64,000 bases of DNA from an uncultured Alphaproteobacteria bacterium (GCA_943787745.1 CALSNJ010000002.1:756125-820124); one strand, 5' to 3'. Numbered from the stretch's first letter, positions 28,170-37,125 are shown. Program-made: numbers and translations. The notes: a model not told the origin generated them from the letters alone.

Positions 28170-28954
28170 CTGTCGAGGAACGTCGTGACCGCATGTATGA
28201 AGGTGTCACGCGCCTGAATCTGAGGGCAATGACCACAATCGGGAATCTCGACCAGTTGCGCCCCCGCGATACCCTTGTGCAAAGCATATGACAGTGCCGG
28301 CGGTGTCGTTTGATCGTCCAAGCCAATCATGACCAGAGTTTCGTTTGTGATCCCGCCAATTTCATCTGCCATTTCAACATTGGCAAGCGCACGCGCCGTC
28401 GCAGCAAAAGCCTTGGGGTTACAGGTTGCCAGAGCAGCCTTGCGTTCTGAAATGATGCCGGGATTTTCGGCGATGTAGCCCTCTGGGAACATTCGCAACA
28501 TGGCCGCGTCCAGAACCGCTTCCATGCCATCCGCTTCGACCTTGTCTGCAAGAAAACGCAGCGGTGCTTTGGCAGCCTCGGGGAACCCCGGACCAGTATC
28601 AGCCAGAATCAGTTTCCCAAACCTGTCGCCGTGATTGACGGCCAACGACACGGACATGAACCCGCCAGCACCATTGCCCAGGACTGATGTGTCATTTGGC
28701 AGGCCCACAGCATCCATAATTCCAACAATTCGATCCGCATAGTCACGAACCTGAGGTGACGGATTTTCGAGGGGCGGTGTACCGCCATATCCGGGCAGAT
28801 TGGGAATCGTTACGCGATACTTGGCGGCGAGTTCCGGGAGCGCACGATCAAAGACCGTGCGTTCGGCCAAAAGCGTGTGCAAGAGCAGAAGGTCTGGGCC
28901 TTGCCCAACCTGAATGACGTCCGTATCCGGAACATCGAGCTGACGTACTTCCAT
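28166..28954 (-). CDS. Alpha/beta-hydrolase-fold protein lacking the serine nucleophile
   Basis: A 262-residue alpha/beta-fold protein. LLLLHTLLAERTVFD replaces the usual LHG oxyanion segment. The nucleophile elbow, normally G-x-S-x-G, reads GNGAGG with G95 in the serine position. A possible acid residue is in GLDDQTTP and the histidine is in DCGHCPQ. The fold is clear but ester hydrolysis by the normal triad is not. It may act as a lyase, a cofactor-independent enzyme or a non-catalytic binder. The XRE-cupin regulator gene lies 30 bases upstream. Confidence 0.83.
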   Translation of the reverse strand: MEVRQLDVPDTDVIQVGQGPDLLLLHTLLAERTVFDRALPELAAKYRVTIPNLPGYGGTPPLENPSPQVRDYADRIVGIMDAVGLPNDTSVLGNGAGGFMSVSLAVNHGDRFGKLILADTGPGFPEAAKAPLRFLADKVEADGMEAVLDAAMLRMFPEGYIAENPGIISERKAALATCNPKAFAATARALANVEMADEIGGITNETLVMIGLDDQTTPPALSYALHKGIAGAQLVEIPDCGHCPQIQARDTFIHAVTTFLDS

Positions 28955-28984
28955 AATTTCCCCAATACCATTTTTGTTGTTCGA

Positions 28985-29644
28985 CTACTTTTTGGCGTCC
29001 TGACGCAAGATCGCTTCGGCCAGACTTGCGCCATCTTCATCCGGACTCGCATTCGGGCCAAGCCACACCATCAGGATATCGGCATCTCCCCCACCCACGG
29101 CCACCAGCGTGTGCGCCATGGAGCTATCAAGGTAAGCGCTGTCACCTTCTTCCAGCCGGACCGGATTGTAGTGTTCGGTGTGAATTTCAATCGCACCGTT
29201 GAGAACGAAGAAAAACTCTTCACCCGTATGTGCGATCATACCGTCGATCTTGCTCGGATCGTCCGCTTTCACGCGTTCGATCAACGGCGTCATACGTTTG
29301 TGACGCAAATCAGCACATAGGGCATACATGTCATATTTTGGTGTCGATCTGAATTTGGTGTCTGCCTTGCGACTGACGGTCATGCGCGCAGACACACTTT
29401 GTTGCTGATCGTCCAGCATCACAAGATCACTCAAGGATATGCCCAAGCCTTCTGCAAGACGCATCAAGTTGGCGAAAGTCGGTGAAACCTGATCGTTTTC
29501 AATCTTTGAGAGCGCAGAGATCGACAATCCTGTCGCGCTGGACACTTCTGAAAGCGTTTTGCGCTGATCCTTTCGAAGCGCGCGCACCTTCGGCCCCAAA
29601 GTCGGGACGGACGGCAACGCTGAGTCGATTCGAAGGTCATCCAT
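28985..29644 (-). CDS. XRE-family regulator with C-terminal cupin domain
   Basis: A 219-residue regulator. The HTH_XRE covers about 18-72 (KVRALRKDQRKTLSEVSSATGLSISALSKIENDQVSPTFANLMRLAEGL, summarised by its SALSKIEN core). The cupin barrel covers about 130-205 with GEEFFFVLNGAIEIH and LEEGDSAYLDSSMAHT. GAGGAG precedes the ATG. This PuuR-like architecture commonly senses small amines or acids. It diverges from the CUT1-type ABC operon and is its probable regulator. Confidence 0.9.
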   Translation of the reverse strand: MDDLRIDSALPSVPTLGPKVRALRKDQRKTLSEVSSATGLSISALSKIENDQVSPTFANLMRLAEGLGISLSDLVMLDDQQQSVSARMTVSRKADTKFRSTPKYDMYALCADLRHKRMTPLIERVKADDPSKIDGMIAHTGEEFFFVLNGAIEIHTEHYNPVRLEEGDSAYLDSSMAHTLVAVGGGDADILMVWLGPNASPDEDGASLAEAILRQDAKK

Positions 29645-29767
29645 ACTGTCACTCCTCTAGCTAGCTCGCCCTCTATCAGCGCGACTCACTATCTCACAAG
29701 CTCTTCCGGCAATAATTGCGGTACTCAAGCATGCCAAACCACCTGAAAGACCGACTATCACTATTGT

Positions 29768-29784
29768 GAACAAGAATTATGTTC
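29768..29784. promoter_or_regulatory. Inverted repeat before the ABC operon
   Basis: GAACA-N7-TGTTC, perfect five-base arms in the 271-base region between the XRE-cupin gene and the ABC substrate-binding gene. Possible operator. Confidence 0.35.
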
Positions 29785-29812
29785 TGCCACTATCAGAAAA
29801 CTTTTCCTATAC

Positions 29813-29827
29813 TACAAAAGTGTTGTA
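29813..29827. promoter_or_regulatory. Second inverted repeat before the ABC operon
   Basis: TACAA-N5-TTGTA, perfect arms, 89 bases before the substrate-binding gene. Possible operator for the divergent XRE-cupin regulator. Confidence 0.35.
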
Positions 29828-29915
29828 ACGTTTTGGCACTGCCGTCGGAAAACGTCGGCTTTTGTAACCATGCCTGGGTCACCCCAATAACAAGGCAGGA
29901 ACTGGGAGGAACTAT

Positions 29916-31382
29916 ATGTTCGAGAAAATCAAATGGTCAGAGCTGTCGCGTCGCGAAGCTTTGAAGGCCGGTACCGCAGCAGCGGCCGTCGGCGCAGCAA
30001 CGCCCATGATGTCCGGAACGGCTTTCGCTGGCACCGAAGAAGACTCCATCGTAGCCGCAGCCAAAAAGGCCGTCCCGGGTGGACAGGACCTGACCGGTCT
30101 GATGTGGGGTCTCTACTCCAGTGGCGCCAAGCCCGTCATGGACGATTTCGCCGGACTGACAAACATCAAGATTTCAAAGTTGCAGGACATCAGCGCCTTT
30201 GAAATTCCGCAGCGTGCAATGGCAGAAGCACTCTCGAAATCACCTGAGTTCGACTTCTTCCATGTTGACACCAACATGATTCCCTCACTGGCCTCCGCAG
30301 GCCTTCTGGAACCACTTGACGACTACATGGCGGCCGCCAACTTCAAGGTCAATGCTGTCGGCGACTTCGGCAAGTTCCTGACCTACAAAGGCAAGACCTA
30401 CGGCATCACGACCGACGGCAACGTCCACACGCAGTTCATCCGCAAGGATCTCTTCGAAAATCCAGATGAGCGCAAGGCATTCGCCGACAAGCACGGCAAG
30501 GAAATGGCCTGGCCAGAAACCTGGGAAGACGATCTGGAACTGATGAAATTCTTCCATCGTCCCGAGCAGGACCTTTGGGGCAGCGCCAATCTGCGTGATC
30601 GCGGTTCATCAGTCGCATGGTGGTACATGTACCTCTACAGCGCCGGTGGGTTCCCCTTCACCGACGATATGGAGCCGAACATCGACAACGATGCCGGTGA
30701 ATATGCGTTCAAAACATATCTGGACGTGAAAGAAGTCTCGCACCCTGAAGCATCGGGTTGGGGCACCCCGCAGATGATCCCGCGGATCATCAACGGCAAC
30801 GCCTTCTCCTGTCAGTATTGGGACGGCATCATTGCTCTGGCAGAGAACCCCAGCAAGTCGAAGACGTCTGGCATGTGGTCCTATGGTCCGGTTCCGGGCT
30901 CCAAGTTCAGCGGCAAGCTGATCAAGCGCTCGATCTCGACCCCGAATGTCGGTGTCTTGGTCAACCGCCACAGCCCGCGCAAAGAAGCCATGGCGTATAT
31001 GGCCTTGTTCATGGGTACAGCCGAAAACAGCGCACGCATCGTGGGTGATCCGGCCAACACATTCCACGATCCGTGGCATGTGGACCATTTCAAGCCAGGC
31101 TCCCTGCCGGAGAAGGTCTACACGAAGGGCGGCATGGACGCGATCAAGCAGAACCTGCAGATCGTGACACCGCCAATCTTCCTGACGGGCCTGCTGGAGT
31201 TCGAGACCGAACTCAAGCGGAACCTTTCGGAGATGTATGCCGGCGACAAGACCGCCAAAAAGGCGGCTTCGGATACCTCGGAAGCATGGGCACGCTCAAT
31301 CCGCCGCATTGGCAAGCGCCGTCTGCGGGACGAACTGGAGACCTACAAGTCTCTGTTCCCGTCGATCGACGTACCGTCCTAG
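29916..31382 (+). CDS. ABC transporter substrate-binding protein (CUT1 type, Tat-exported)
   Basis: A 488-residue periplasmic solute-binding protein of the family 1 (sugar-type) group. A twin-arginine signal SRREALKAG at 11-19 is followed by a hydrophobic AAAAVGAATPMMSG stretch and an AFA cleavage site near 38. GGAGG precedes the ATG. Two permeases and an ATPase follow, giving a complete importer. The ligand is unknown: CUT1 systems take sugars, polyols, glycerol-phosphate and some other solutes. Confidence 0.9.
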   Translation: MFEKIKWSELSRREALKAGTAAAAVGAATPMMSGTAFAGTEEDSIVAAAKKAVPGGQDLTGLMWGLYSSGAKPVMDDFAGLTNIKISKLQDISAFEIPQRAMAEALSKSPEFDFFHVDTNMIPSLASAGLLEPLDDYMAAANFKVNAVGDFGKFLTYKGKTYGITTDGNVHTQFIRKDLFENPDERKAFADKHGKEMAWPETWEDDLELMKFFHRPEQDLWGSANLRDRGSSVAWWYMYLYSAGGFPFTDDMEPNIDNDAGEYAFKTYLDVKEVSHPEASGWGTPQMIPRIINGNAFSCQYWDGIIALAENPSKSKTSGMWSYGPVPGSKFSGKLIKRSISTPNVGVLVNRHSPRKEAMAYMALFMGTAENSARIVGDPANTFHDPWHVDHFKPGSLPEKVYTKGGMDAIKQNLQIVTPPIFLTGLLEFETELKRNLSEMYAGDKTAKKAASDTSEAWARSIRRIGKRRLRDELETYKSLFPSIDVPS

Positions 31383-31423
31383 ACCCGTGTGGGCGTGTTC
31401 GCCCGCTCCAAACCATTAGATTT

Positions 31424-31448
31424 CCCGGGGCGCATAATGCGCCCCGGG
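31424..31448 (+). terminator. Perfect GC-rich hairpin between binding protein and permease genes
   Basis: CCCGGGGCGCAT (31424-31435) pairs fully with ATGCGCCCCGGG (31437-31448) around one base. No U-run follows. Such hairpins often protect the abundant binding-protein mRNA or cause partial termination before the permease genes. Confidence 0.7.
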
Positions 31449-31470
31449 ACCTCATGGGGTTTTTCTGACT

Positions 31471-32475
31471 ATGACTGCTGATTCGACACTTCCCAGCGAT
31501 ATGGCGCCGCAACTGAATTCGCGCGCAGCCACGCGTGCCCAAGGTGTGCGTCGCTTCAAATGGACCGTTCTCTCGCCGCTTATCGCGCTGATGGTCTTCA
31601 TTCTTCTGCCCGCATTCGTGCTGCAGGGGTATTTTTCGTTCTTCTCTTTCTCGATCTTCGATGCCGGTGACGACACGTCTTTCCTTTCCTACTTCCGCGC
31701 TTCGGAATGGGTTGGCCTCGACCTCTGGAAAGATGCGCTCACCGACGACAAGTTCGGCTTCGCGATTATCCGGTCTTTGCTGTTTGCCGTGGGCGTTACG
31801 GTCGGCTGCTTTGTGATCGGCTTTGCGCTTGCGCTGCTCATGTATCGCCCGTTCCGCGGTCAGGGCTTCTATTACATCTTCTTCATCCTGCCGATGCTGA
31901 CGGTGCCGATCGTCATCGCCTACACCGGTGAGATGATCTTGTATCAAAACGGCCCGCTCAACGACATCATCGGCATGGTGACCGGAACCCGCAGTGATGC
32001 CCAATTCCTGTACAAGCAGGAAGTCGCGCTGACCACCATTGCGGCGATGGAGATATGGAACTGGACGCCGTTCAGCTTCATTATCATGATGGCGGGATTG
32101 GCTTCCCTGCCCAAGGAACCGCAGGAAGCCGCTCAGATTCTGGGCGCGAGCAAATGGCGTATTTTCTGGGAAGTCCAGTTGCCGCTTTTGCGCCCGGTCA
32201 TTCTGCTTGCACTTATCCTGAGATTTCTGGAATCGATGGCCGAATTCCCCAAAACCTGGGGATTGCTGCAGGGTGGACCCGGTTCTGCGACAGAAACGAT
32301 CCCGGTCTATATTTTCATAACCGCGTGGCAGTTCTTCGACATCTCCTATGGTGCCGTTCTGTCCTATCTCGTCCTGTTCATGATGATGGCTATTGTCATG
32401 TCGGCAATCTGGCTCCTGCGTCGCGAGAAGAAGAGCCTTGATGCGATGTACGAAACCAAGCCGCAGGAGGGTTGA
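31471..32475 (+). CDS. ABC transporter permease (MalF/UgpA-like)
   Basis: A 334-residue inner-membrane permease with about six transmembrane segments. The ATPase-coupling EAA loop is present as EAAQILGASKWRIFWEVQLPLLRP near 219-242. It is the first permease of the CUT1-type importer and is followed after three bases by the second. The N-terminal 30 residues are hydrophilic and cytoplasmic. Confidence 0.92.
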   Translation: MTADSTLPSDMAPQLNSRAATRAQGVRRFKWTVLSPLIALMVFILLPAFVLQGYFSFFSFSIFDAGDDTSFLSYFRASEWVGLDLWKDALTDDKFGFAIIRSLLFAVGVTVGCFVIGFALALLMYRPFRGQGFYYIFFILPMLTVPIVIAYTGEMILYQNGPLNDIIGMVTGTRSDAQFLYKQEVALTTIAAMEIWNWTPFSFIIMMAGLASLPKEPQEAAQILGASKWRIFWEVQLPLLRPVILLALILRFLESMAEFPKTWGLLQGGPGSATETIPVYIFITAWQFFDISYGAVLSYLVLFMMMAIVMSAIWLLRREKKSLDAMYETKPQEG

Positions 32476-32478
32476 TCC

Positions 32479-33381
32479 ATGGCGATGACAAAATCCCAAC
32501 GACGAATCTCCTACGCGGCATTCCGGTATCTGGTCCTGACATTCTGGCTGCTGGTCGTGGCGTTTCCGATCTTCTGGATGGTCTCGACATCCTTCAAACC
32601 CGACCGCGAATGGTTTGCCTGGCCGCCGGTTTACATTTCCGAGAATGCCACGCTTCAGAACTATCTTGCGGTCTGGGGTGATGTCACAACCCATTCCGTC
32701 GACGAACAGACCGGTGAGATAAAGACCTACGCCCAGTCCCTCCAGCGCCCCTGGCAGGCATTGGGCAACAGCGCCCTAATCTCTGTTATCGCAACCACCC
32801 TGTCGGTTTTGTTCGGCTCGGTTCTGGCCTATGGCGTGTCGCGCTATCAGATACTCTCCGAAGGACGAATGTTCCAGTTACTGATGTTGCGAATGGTACC
32901 CCCCATCGTTTTGGTGGCACCCATTTCAATCTGGTACAGCGCGCTCGGACTTCTCGACACGATACTGGGACTGGTGATGTTGTATTTTCTCACCACCCTT
33001 CCCTACGCGGTCTGGATGTCCAAAAGCTTCATCGACGAAGTTCCGCGTGAAATGGAGCAGGCCGCAGAAATTCTGGGTGCGAGCCGCTGGCGAACAATCT
33101 GGGAAGTGGTCCTGCCGCTGGTCAGATCGGGTCTCGTCGCGACCTTCCTGTTCATCTTGATCCTGACCTGGAGCGAGTACTTACTGGCGCTGCTGCTTTC
33201 GAAGGCGCAGATCGTCACGCTTCCGGTTGAATTGTCCAAGTATCAGGGGTCGACCGAAGGCCGTGTTTATGGCCGCCAGGCCGCCCTGTCTGTTGGAATT
33301 ACGCTCCCACTCATCGTGGTGGGAATGATTATTCGCAAGCATCTTGCGCGCGGATTTAGCTTTGGAATGGTGAGGAGGTAA
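32479..33381 (+). CDS. ABC transporter permease (MalG/UgpE-like)
   Basis: A 300-residue inner-membrane permease with about six transmembrane segments. The EAA loop is AAEILGASRWRTIWEVVLPLVRSG. A GGAGG ribosome site lies inside the end of the upstream permease gene, so translation is coupled. It partners MalF-like 31471-32475 and the ATPase at 33389. Confidence 0.92.
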   Translation: MAMTKSQRRISYAAFRYLVLTFWLLVVAFPIFWMVSTSFKPDREWFAWPPVYISENATLQNYLAVWGDVTTHSVDEQTGEIKTYAQSLQRPWQALGNSALISVIATTLSVLFGSVLAYGVSRYQILSEGRMFQLLMLRMVPPIVLVAPISIWYSALGLLDTILGLVMLYFLTTLPYAVWMSKSFIDEVPREMEQAAEILGASRWRTIWEVVLPLVRSGLVATFLFILILTWSEYLLALLLSKAQIVTLPVELSKYQGSTEGRVYGRQAALSVGITLPLIVVGMIIRKHLARGFSFGMVRR

Positions 33382-33388
33382 GCGAGCC

Positions 33389-34465
33389 ATGTCACGTATA
33401 GAACTCGTCGACCTACGTAAGGAATACGGCAACGTCGTCGCCGTGAAGGCAATGGATCTGACAATCGAGGATGGTGAATTCATCGTCTTTGTGGGTCCGT
33501 CTGGCTGCGGAAAAACAACAACTCTTCGCATGATCGCCGGGTTCGAAGACCCGACAAACGGCGAAATTCGGATTGACGGAACAGTCGTCAATGAGAAGGA
33601 ACCCGGTGATCGCGATCTGGGCATGGTGTTCCAGAGCCACGCGCTCTTCCCGCATAAGAATGTTGCCGACAACATCGCCTTCGGCCTGCGCATGAAAAAG
33701 GTGCCGCAGGATGAACAGGCGGCAAAGGTGAAGGAAGTCTCCGAACTGGTGCGCATCACCCATCTGCTTGGCAAAATGCCCGCACAGTGTTCCGGTGGTG
33801 AGTCTCAGCGAATTGCGCTCGCGCGGACATTGGTGACAGAACCTTCGAACTTCCTGCTTGATGAACCGCTGTCCAGTCTCGATGCAAAACTGCGCCGCGA
33901 GTTGCGCGCCGAATGCGACCGTCTGCATGACGAACTGCAGAAGACATTCATCTACGTCACCCATGATCAGGAAGAAGCCATGACCTTGGCGGACCGGATC
34001 ATCGTGATGAATCAGGGTGAAATCGTGCAGCAAGGCACGCCAATGGAAATCTACAGCGACCCGGTTTCCTACTTTGTCGCAGACTTCTTTGGCAATCCGG
34101 CGATGAACCTGATTGATGGTGAATTCGTGAAAAATGGCGACTCACTGGAGTTCAAAAGCGCCCATTTCGACATTCCGCTACCTGCCAAGTTTGCCAATGC
34201 GACTCCCGGCAAGGGAACACTCGGCATTCGACCTGAGAATGTCGGCATTGGCGCGAACTCAGGCGGTGCAACAATCGAACGCGAGGTCGAACTCGTTGAG
34301 CCACTCGGCAAGGACACCCTCCTCTACTTCGAGACCGAGGAATCAAGACCATTCGTTGCCGTTGTGGAAGGGACCGAGGATGTGAAACGCCACGCAAGTG
34401 TCACGATCAACTTCCCTGATGACGCCATCTTCCTGTTCGGCGCCAATGGCGATCGCATTCGCTAG
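33389..34465 (+). CDS. ABC transporter ATP-binding protein (UgpC/MalK-like)
   Basis: A 358-residue ATPase. Walker A is GPSGCGKT at 36-43, Walker B FLLDEP at 155-160, D-loop SSLDAK at 162-167, and the switch histidine is in YVTHDQEEA. The regulatory C-terminal OB domain runs from about 240. The ABC signature reads CSGGE at 134-138 instead of the usual LSGGQ. A strong GAGGAGG site is eight bases upstream of the ATG. It ends the importer operon before a strong terminator. Confidence 0.94.
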   Translation: MSRIELVDLRKEYGNVVAVKAMDLTIEDGEFIVFVGPSGCGKTTTLRMIAGFEDPTNGEIRIDGTVVNEKEPGDRDLGMVFQSHALFPHKNVADNIAFGLRMKKVPQDEQAAKVKEVSELVRITHLLGKMPAQCSGGESQRIALARTLVTEPSNFLLDEPLSSLDAKLRRELRAECDRLHDELQKTFIYVTHDQEEAMTLADRIIVMNQGEIVQQGTPMEIYSDPVSYFVADFFGNPAMNLIDGEFVKNGDSLEFKSAHFDIPLPAKFANATPGKGTLGIRPENVGIGANSGGATIEREVELVEPLGKDTLLYFETEESRPFVAVVEGTEDVKRHASVTINFPDDAIFLFGANGDRIR

Positions 34466-34488
34466 GCCGACACCAGAATCGTAACATC

Positions 34489-34523
34489 AAACGCCGCGCT
34501 CCATATTTTGGTTCGCGGCGTTT
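34489..34523 (+). terminator. Intrinsic terminator of the ABC operon
   Basis: AAACGCCGCG (34489-34498) pairs with CGCGGCGTTT (34514-34523), followed by GTATTTTT. A classic Rho-independent terminator just before the tandem hydrolase genes. Confidence 0.88.
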
Positions 34524-34545
34524 GTATTTTTGAGGAAAGTTGAAC

Positions 34546-35346
34546 ATGCCCGTTGTGAACACCGGACGATACGACATCAATTATGTTGAAGAAGGCGAAG
34601 GTTTCCCCGTGCTGCTGATCCACGGCCTCGCCGGAGACCACACCGCATGGCTGCCGCAGATCGCTGCGTGGAAGGACAAGTATCGAGTGATTGCATTCGA
34701 CAATCCGGGCTCGGGTGACAGCTCTCTCGTTTCCGACCCGGCAGGCACCGCCGACCTCGCAGACGCGACCCTTGGCCTGATGGACAAGCTCGGGATCGAA
34801 AAAGCGCATGTGGTTGGGCGCTCCATGGGCGGGGCCGTGGCGCAACACATGGCTTTGAAGTCTCCAGAGCGCCTGCAATCCATGGCACTGGCCGCGTCCT
34901 TCGCACGGCTCGACCCGCTGGGCTCACAAGTCATCGCGAACCTGCAGCAACTCCTCACATGGCGGAAAAGCTGGGCCGAATGGGCGCCGCACGCGGTCTA
35001 TCTGTTTGTCGCGCCGGGGTTCTACAACGCGAATGCCGAACTGATGGCCAAGATCACGGCCTTGGTTAGTGGCGAGGATCGCGACATGGTTTCCTACGAC
35101 AATCTGGCCACGGCCTGCATCGAACATGATGTGCTCGACCGGCTCTCAGAGATACAGACCCCCACCCTTGTCATGGGCGGACGCTTTGATCCGATTTGCT
35201 CGATGACGGCGCAAAACTGGATGATGGACCAGTTGCCCAATGCCGAGCTCGAAGTTTTCGAGAATTCGAGCCATTTCTTCCTGATGGAAGAAGCCGAAAA
35301 GGCAATGACAACGATCGCAGCCTGGTTCGAGAAAAACGCAGCCTGA
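34546..35346 (+). CDS. Alpha/beta hydrolase, tandem copy A
   Basis: A 266-residue alpha/beta hydrolase. The oxyanion segment is LLIHGLAGDHTAW. The nucleophile elbow is VVGRSMGG with serine near 88, the acid is in GGRFDPICS, and the histidine is in SSHFFLMEE. ATG 34546 is chosen for its GAGGA site; a TTG six bases upstream is in frame. It belongs to the group of haloperoxidase-like, enol-lactone and meta-cleavage hydrolases. A close paralogue follows after 24 bases. Confidence 0.92.
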   Translation: MPVVNTGRYDINYVEEGEGFPVLLIHGLAGDHTAWLPQIAAWKDKYRVIAFDNPGSGDSSLVSDPAGTADLADATLGLMDKLGIEKAHVVGRSMGGAVAQHMALKSPERLQSMALAASFARLDPLGSQVIANLQQLLTWRKSWAEWAPHAVYLFVAPGFYNANAELMAKITALVSGEDRDMVSYDNLATACIEHDVLDRLSEIQTPTLVMGGRFDPICSMTAQNWMMDQLPNAELEVFENSSHFFLMEEAEKAMTTIAAWFEKNAA

Positions 35347-35370
35347 GACAGCTTTGAGGAGGGTTTAGAG

Positions 35371-36171
35371 ATGCCCAAAGTAAATTGTGGTCGGTTCGAC
35401 GTGAACTACATCGAGGATGGCGACGGATTTCCGGTCGTTCTCATCCATGGTCTGGCCGGCGATCACACGGCATGGCTGCCCCAGATCGATATGTTCAAGG
35501 ATCGCTACCGGGTCGTCGCTATGGACAATCCGGGCTCGGGTGACAGTTCACCCGTTGATAGCCCCACCAGCACCGAAGAACTTGCCGATACGATGATTGC
35601 CCTGATGGACAATCTCGGGATCGAAAAAGCCCATGTGGTCGGGCGTTCGCTTGGCGGGTTAATCGGCCAGCACATGATGTTGCGGGCACCGGATCGCATT
35701 CAGAGCATGGTTCTGGCGGCTTCTACCCCCAAGGTCGACCGGATCGGCAGACGCATCCTCGAAAACATGCGGGAAGTTCTGGAATGGCGGGACAACTGGG
35801 TCGACTGGGCCCGGCACTCAGCTCATGTGTTCGTCGCCCCGGCCTTCTACAACGACAATCCCGAAGCGATTGCCCGGATTGAAGCTCTGGTCGGCAATGA
35901 GACACGCAGCAAGGTTTCCTATGTGAACCTCAACAATACGGCCCTTGCCCATGACACGGCAGACAGGCTGGGGGAAATCTCCTGTCCAACGCTTATTATG
36001 GCCGGCCGTCAGGACCCCATCTGTTCAATGCAGGGCACCGACGAGCTTTCAGCCGGGATCGTCGGCTCGGAAACCGTTGTGTTTGAGAAATCGAGCCACT
36101 TCTTCCTGATGGAAGAATACGAGAAGTCGATGAGTACTCTGGAAACCTGGTTCGCCAAACACACGCCCTGA
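35371..36171 (+). CDS. Alpha/beta hydrolase, tandem copy B
   Basis: A 266-residue hydrolase closely matching copy A: VLIHGLAGDHTAWLPQI, DNPGSGDSS, VVGRSLGG with the nucleophile serine, GRQDPICSM and SSHFFLMEE. Equal length and shared unusual segments (GRFDVNYIEDGDGFP) show a recent duplication. It is tail-to-tail with the class IV aminotransferase. Substrate unknown. Confidence 0.92.
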   Translation: MPKVNCGRFDVNYIEDGDGFPVVLIHGLAGDHTAWLPQIDMFKDRYRVVAMDNPGSGDSSPVDSPTSTEELADTMIALMDNLGIEKAHVVGRSLGGLIGQHMMLRAPDRIQSMVLAASTPKVDRIGRRILENMREVLEWRDNWVDWARHSAHVFVAPAFYNDNPEAIARIEALVGNETRSKVSYVNLNNTALAHDTADRLGEISCPTLIMAGRQDPICSMQGTDELSAGIVGSETVVFEKSSHFFLMEEYEKSMSTLETWFAKHTP

Positions 36172-36177
36172 TCCCGA

Positions 36178-37125
36178 TCAGAGGCGCGTGGCCTCAACGA
36201 TCGGGTAACGCGTGTACTGGCTGACCCAGTCAAAGCCGACAAACTCCACATAGGCGTCCATCAAGCGTTTGGTGATCGGTCCGGGTATGGCGCCGTCTCC
36301 GAACACACGGCCACTGACACTGCGGCAGGGACAGATGCAAAAGCTGGTCGAGGTAATAAAGGCTTCGTCCGCGTTGTAGGCATCGTAAAGGTCGTAATCT
36401 TTTTCCGAGCAGGGAATGCCGATCTTCTCGGCCAGTTCCATGACTGTCTGACGGCTGATACCCGGCAGCACATAGCGCTCATGGGGCGTTACCAGCTTGC
36501 CGTCCGAGACAAAGAACACATTGCTGCCCCGCCCCTCGGCGATATTGCCATTGTGATCGAGCATCAAGGCATAGGCTTCGGGATTCTGCGCCGAAACCTC
36601 CTCATCTGCCATGATCAGGTTGAGGTAATTATGAGTTTTGGCACGCGGGCTCAGCATGTCCGGCGCGGTCCGGCGCACCGATGACACAATCATGTCGATC
36701 CCGTCCCGATAAAGCTTGGCCCGGTTGGCCAGCGGCAAGGGCAGGCTTTCAACGATAACCGTTGGCCCGATGTAGTCCGGCCAGGCTGAGCGTTCATTCG
36801 GATCGACAATCCCGCGCGTAATGCGCTGTGACACCCATAGGTCTTCATCCGCACCGATCGTGGGCAGGTTACGCTTAACGATCTCTTCGGTAATTTCCGC
36901 CATCTGATCGAGTGAAAGCCCCGGATCGATCCCCACATAGCGCAACGAGCGGTACAGGCGCTCAAGATGCTCACGCACTTTGAAGACCTCATGGCCAAAG
37001 GTTCGTGTCGTGTCGAAGACCGCATCTCCGTATTTCACACCCCGGTCACGAAAGGGCAGCTTCGCCTCGCTTTCGGGAATGAACTCCCCGTTCAGATAGA
37101 CGGTACGCTGGTTGGGTATGGACAT
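36178..37125 (-). CDS. Class IV PLP-dependent aminotransferase (branched-chain/D-amino acid type)
   Basis: A 315-residue aminotransferase. The N-terminal VYLNGEFIPESEAKLPFRDRGV is typical. The PLP lysine is K163 in SPRAKTHNYLNLI, and NIAEGRGSNVFFV binds cofactor phosphate. ATG 37125 has GGAG upstream. It could be a branched-chain aminotransferase, D-amino-acid transaminase or (R)-amine transaminase. A Liv-type importer lies about 4 kb away. It diverges from the molybdenum hydroxylase gene. Confidence 0.88.
   Translation of the reverse strand: MSIPNQRTVYLNGEFIPESEAKLPFRDRGVKYGDAVFDTTRTFGHEVFKVREHLERLYRSLRYVGIDPGLSLDQMAEITEEIVKRNLPTIGADEDLWVSQRITRGIVDPNERSAWPDYIGPTVIVESLPLPLANRAKLYRDGIDMIVSSVRRTAPDMLSPRAKTHNYLNLIMADEEVSAQNPEAYALMLDHNGNIAEGRGSNVFFVSDGKLVTPHERYVLPGISRQTVMELAEKIGIPCSEKDYDLYDAYNADEAFITSTSFCICPCRSVSGRVFGDGAIPGPITKRLMDAYVEFVGFDWVSQYTRYPIVEATRL

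Noticed and set aside
31213-32694. 493-codon frame opposite the ABC binding-protein end and permease
   Set aside because: Antisense to clear ABC genes. The translation is rich in His, Arg, Glu and Gln without any fold, typical of a shadow of membrane-protein codons.
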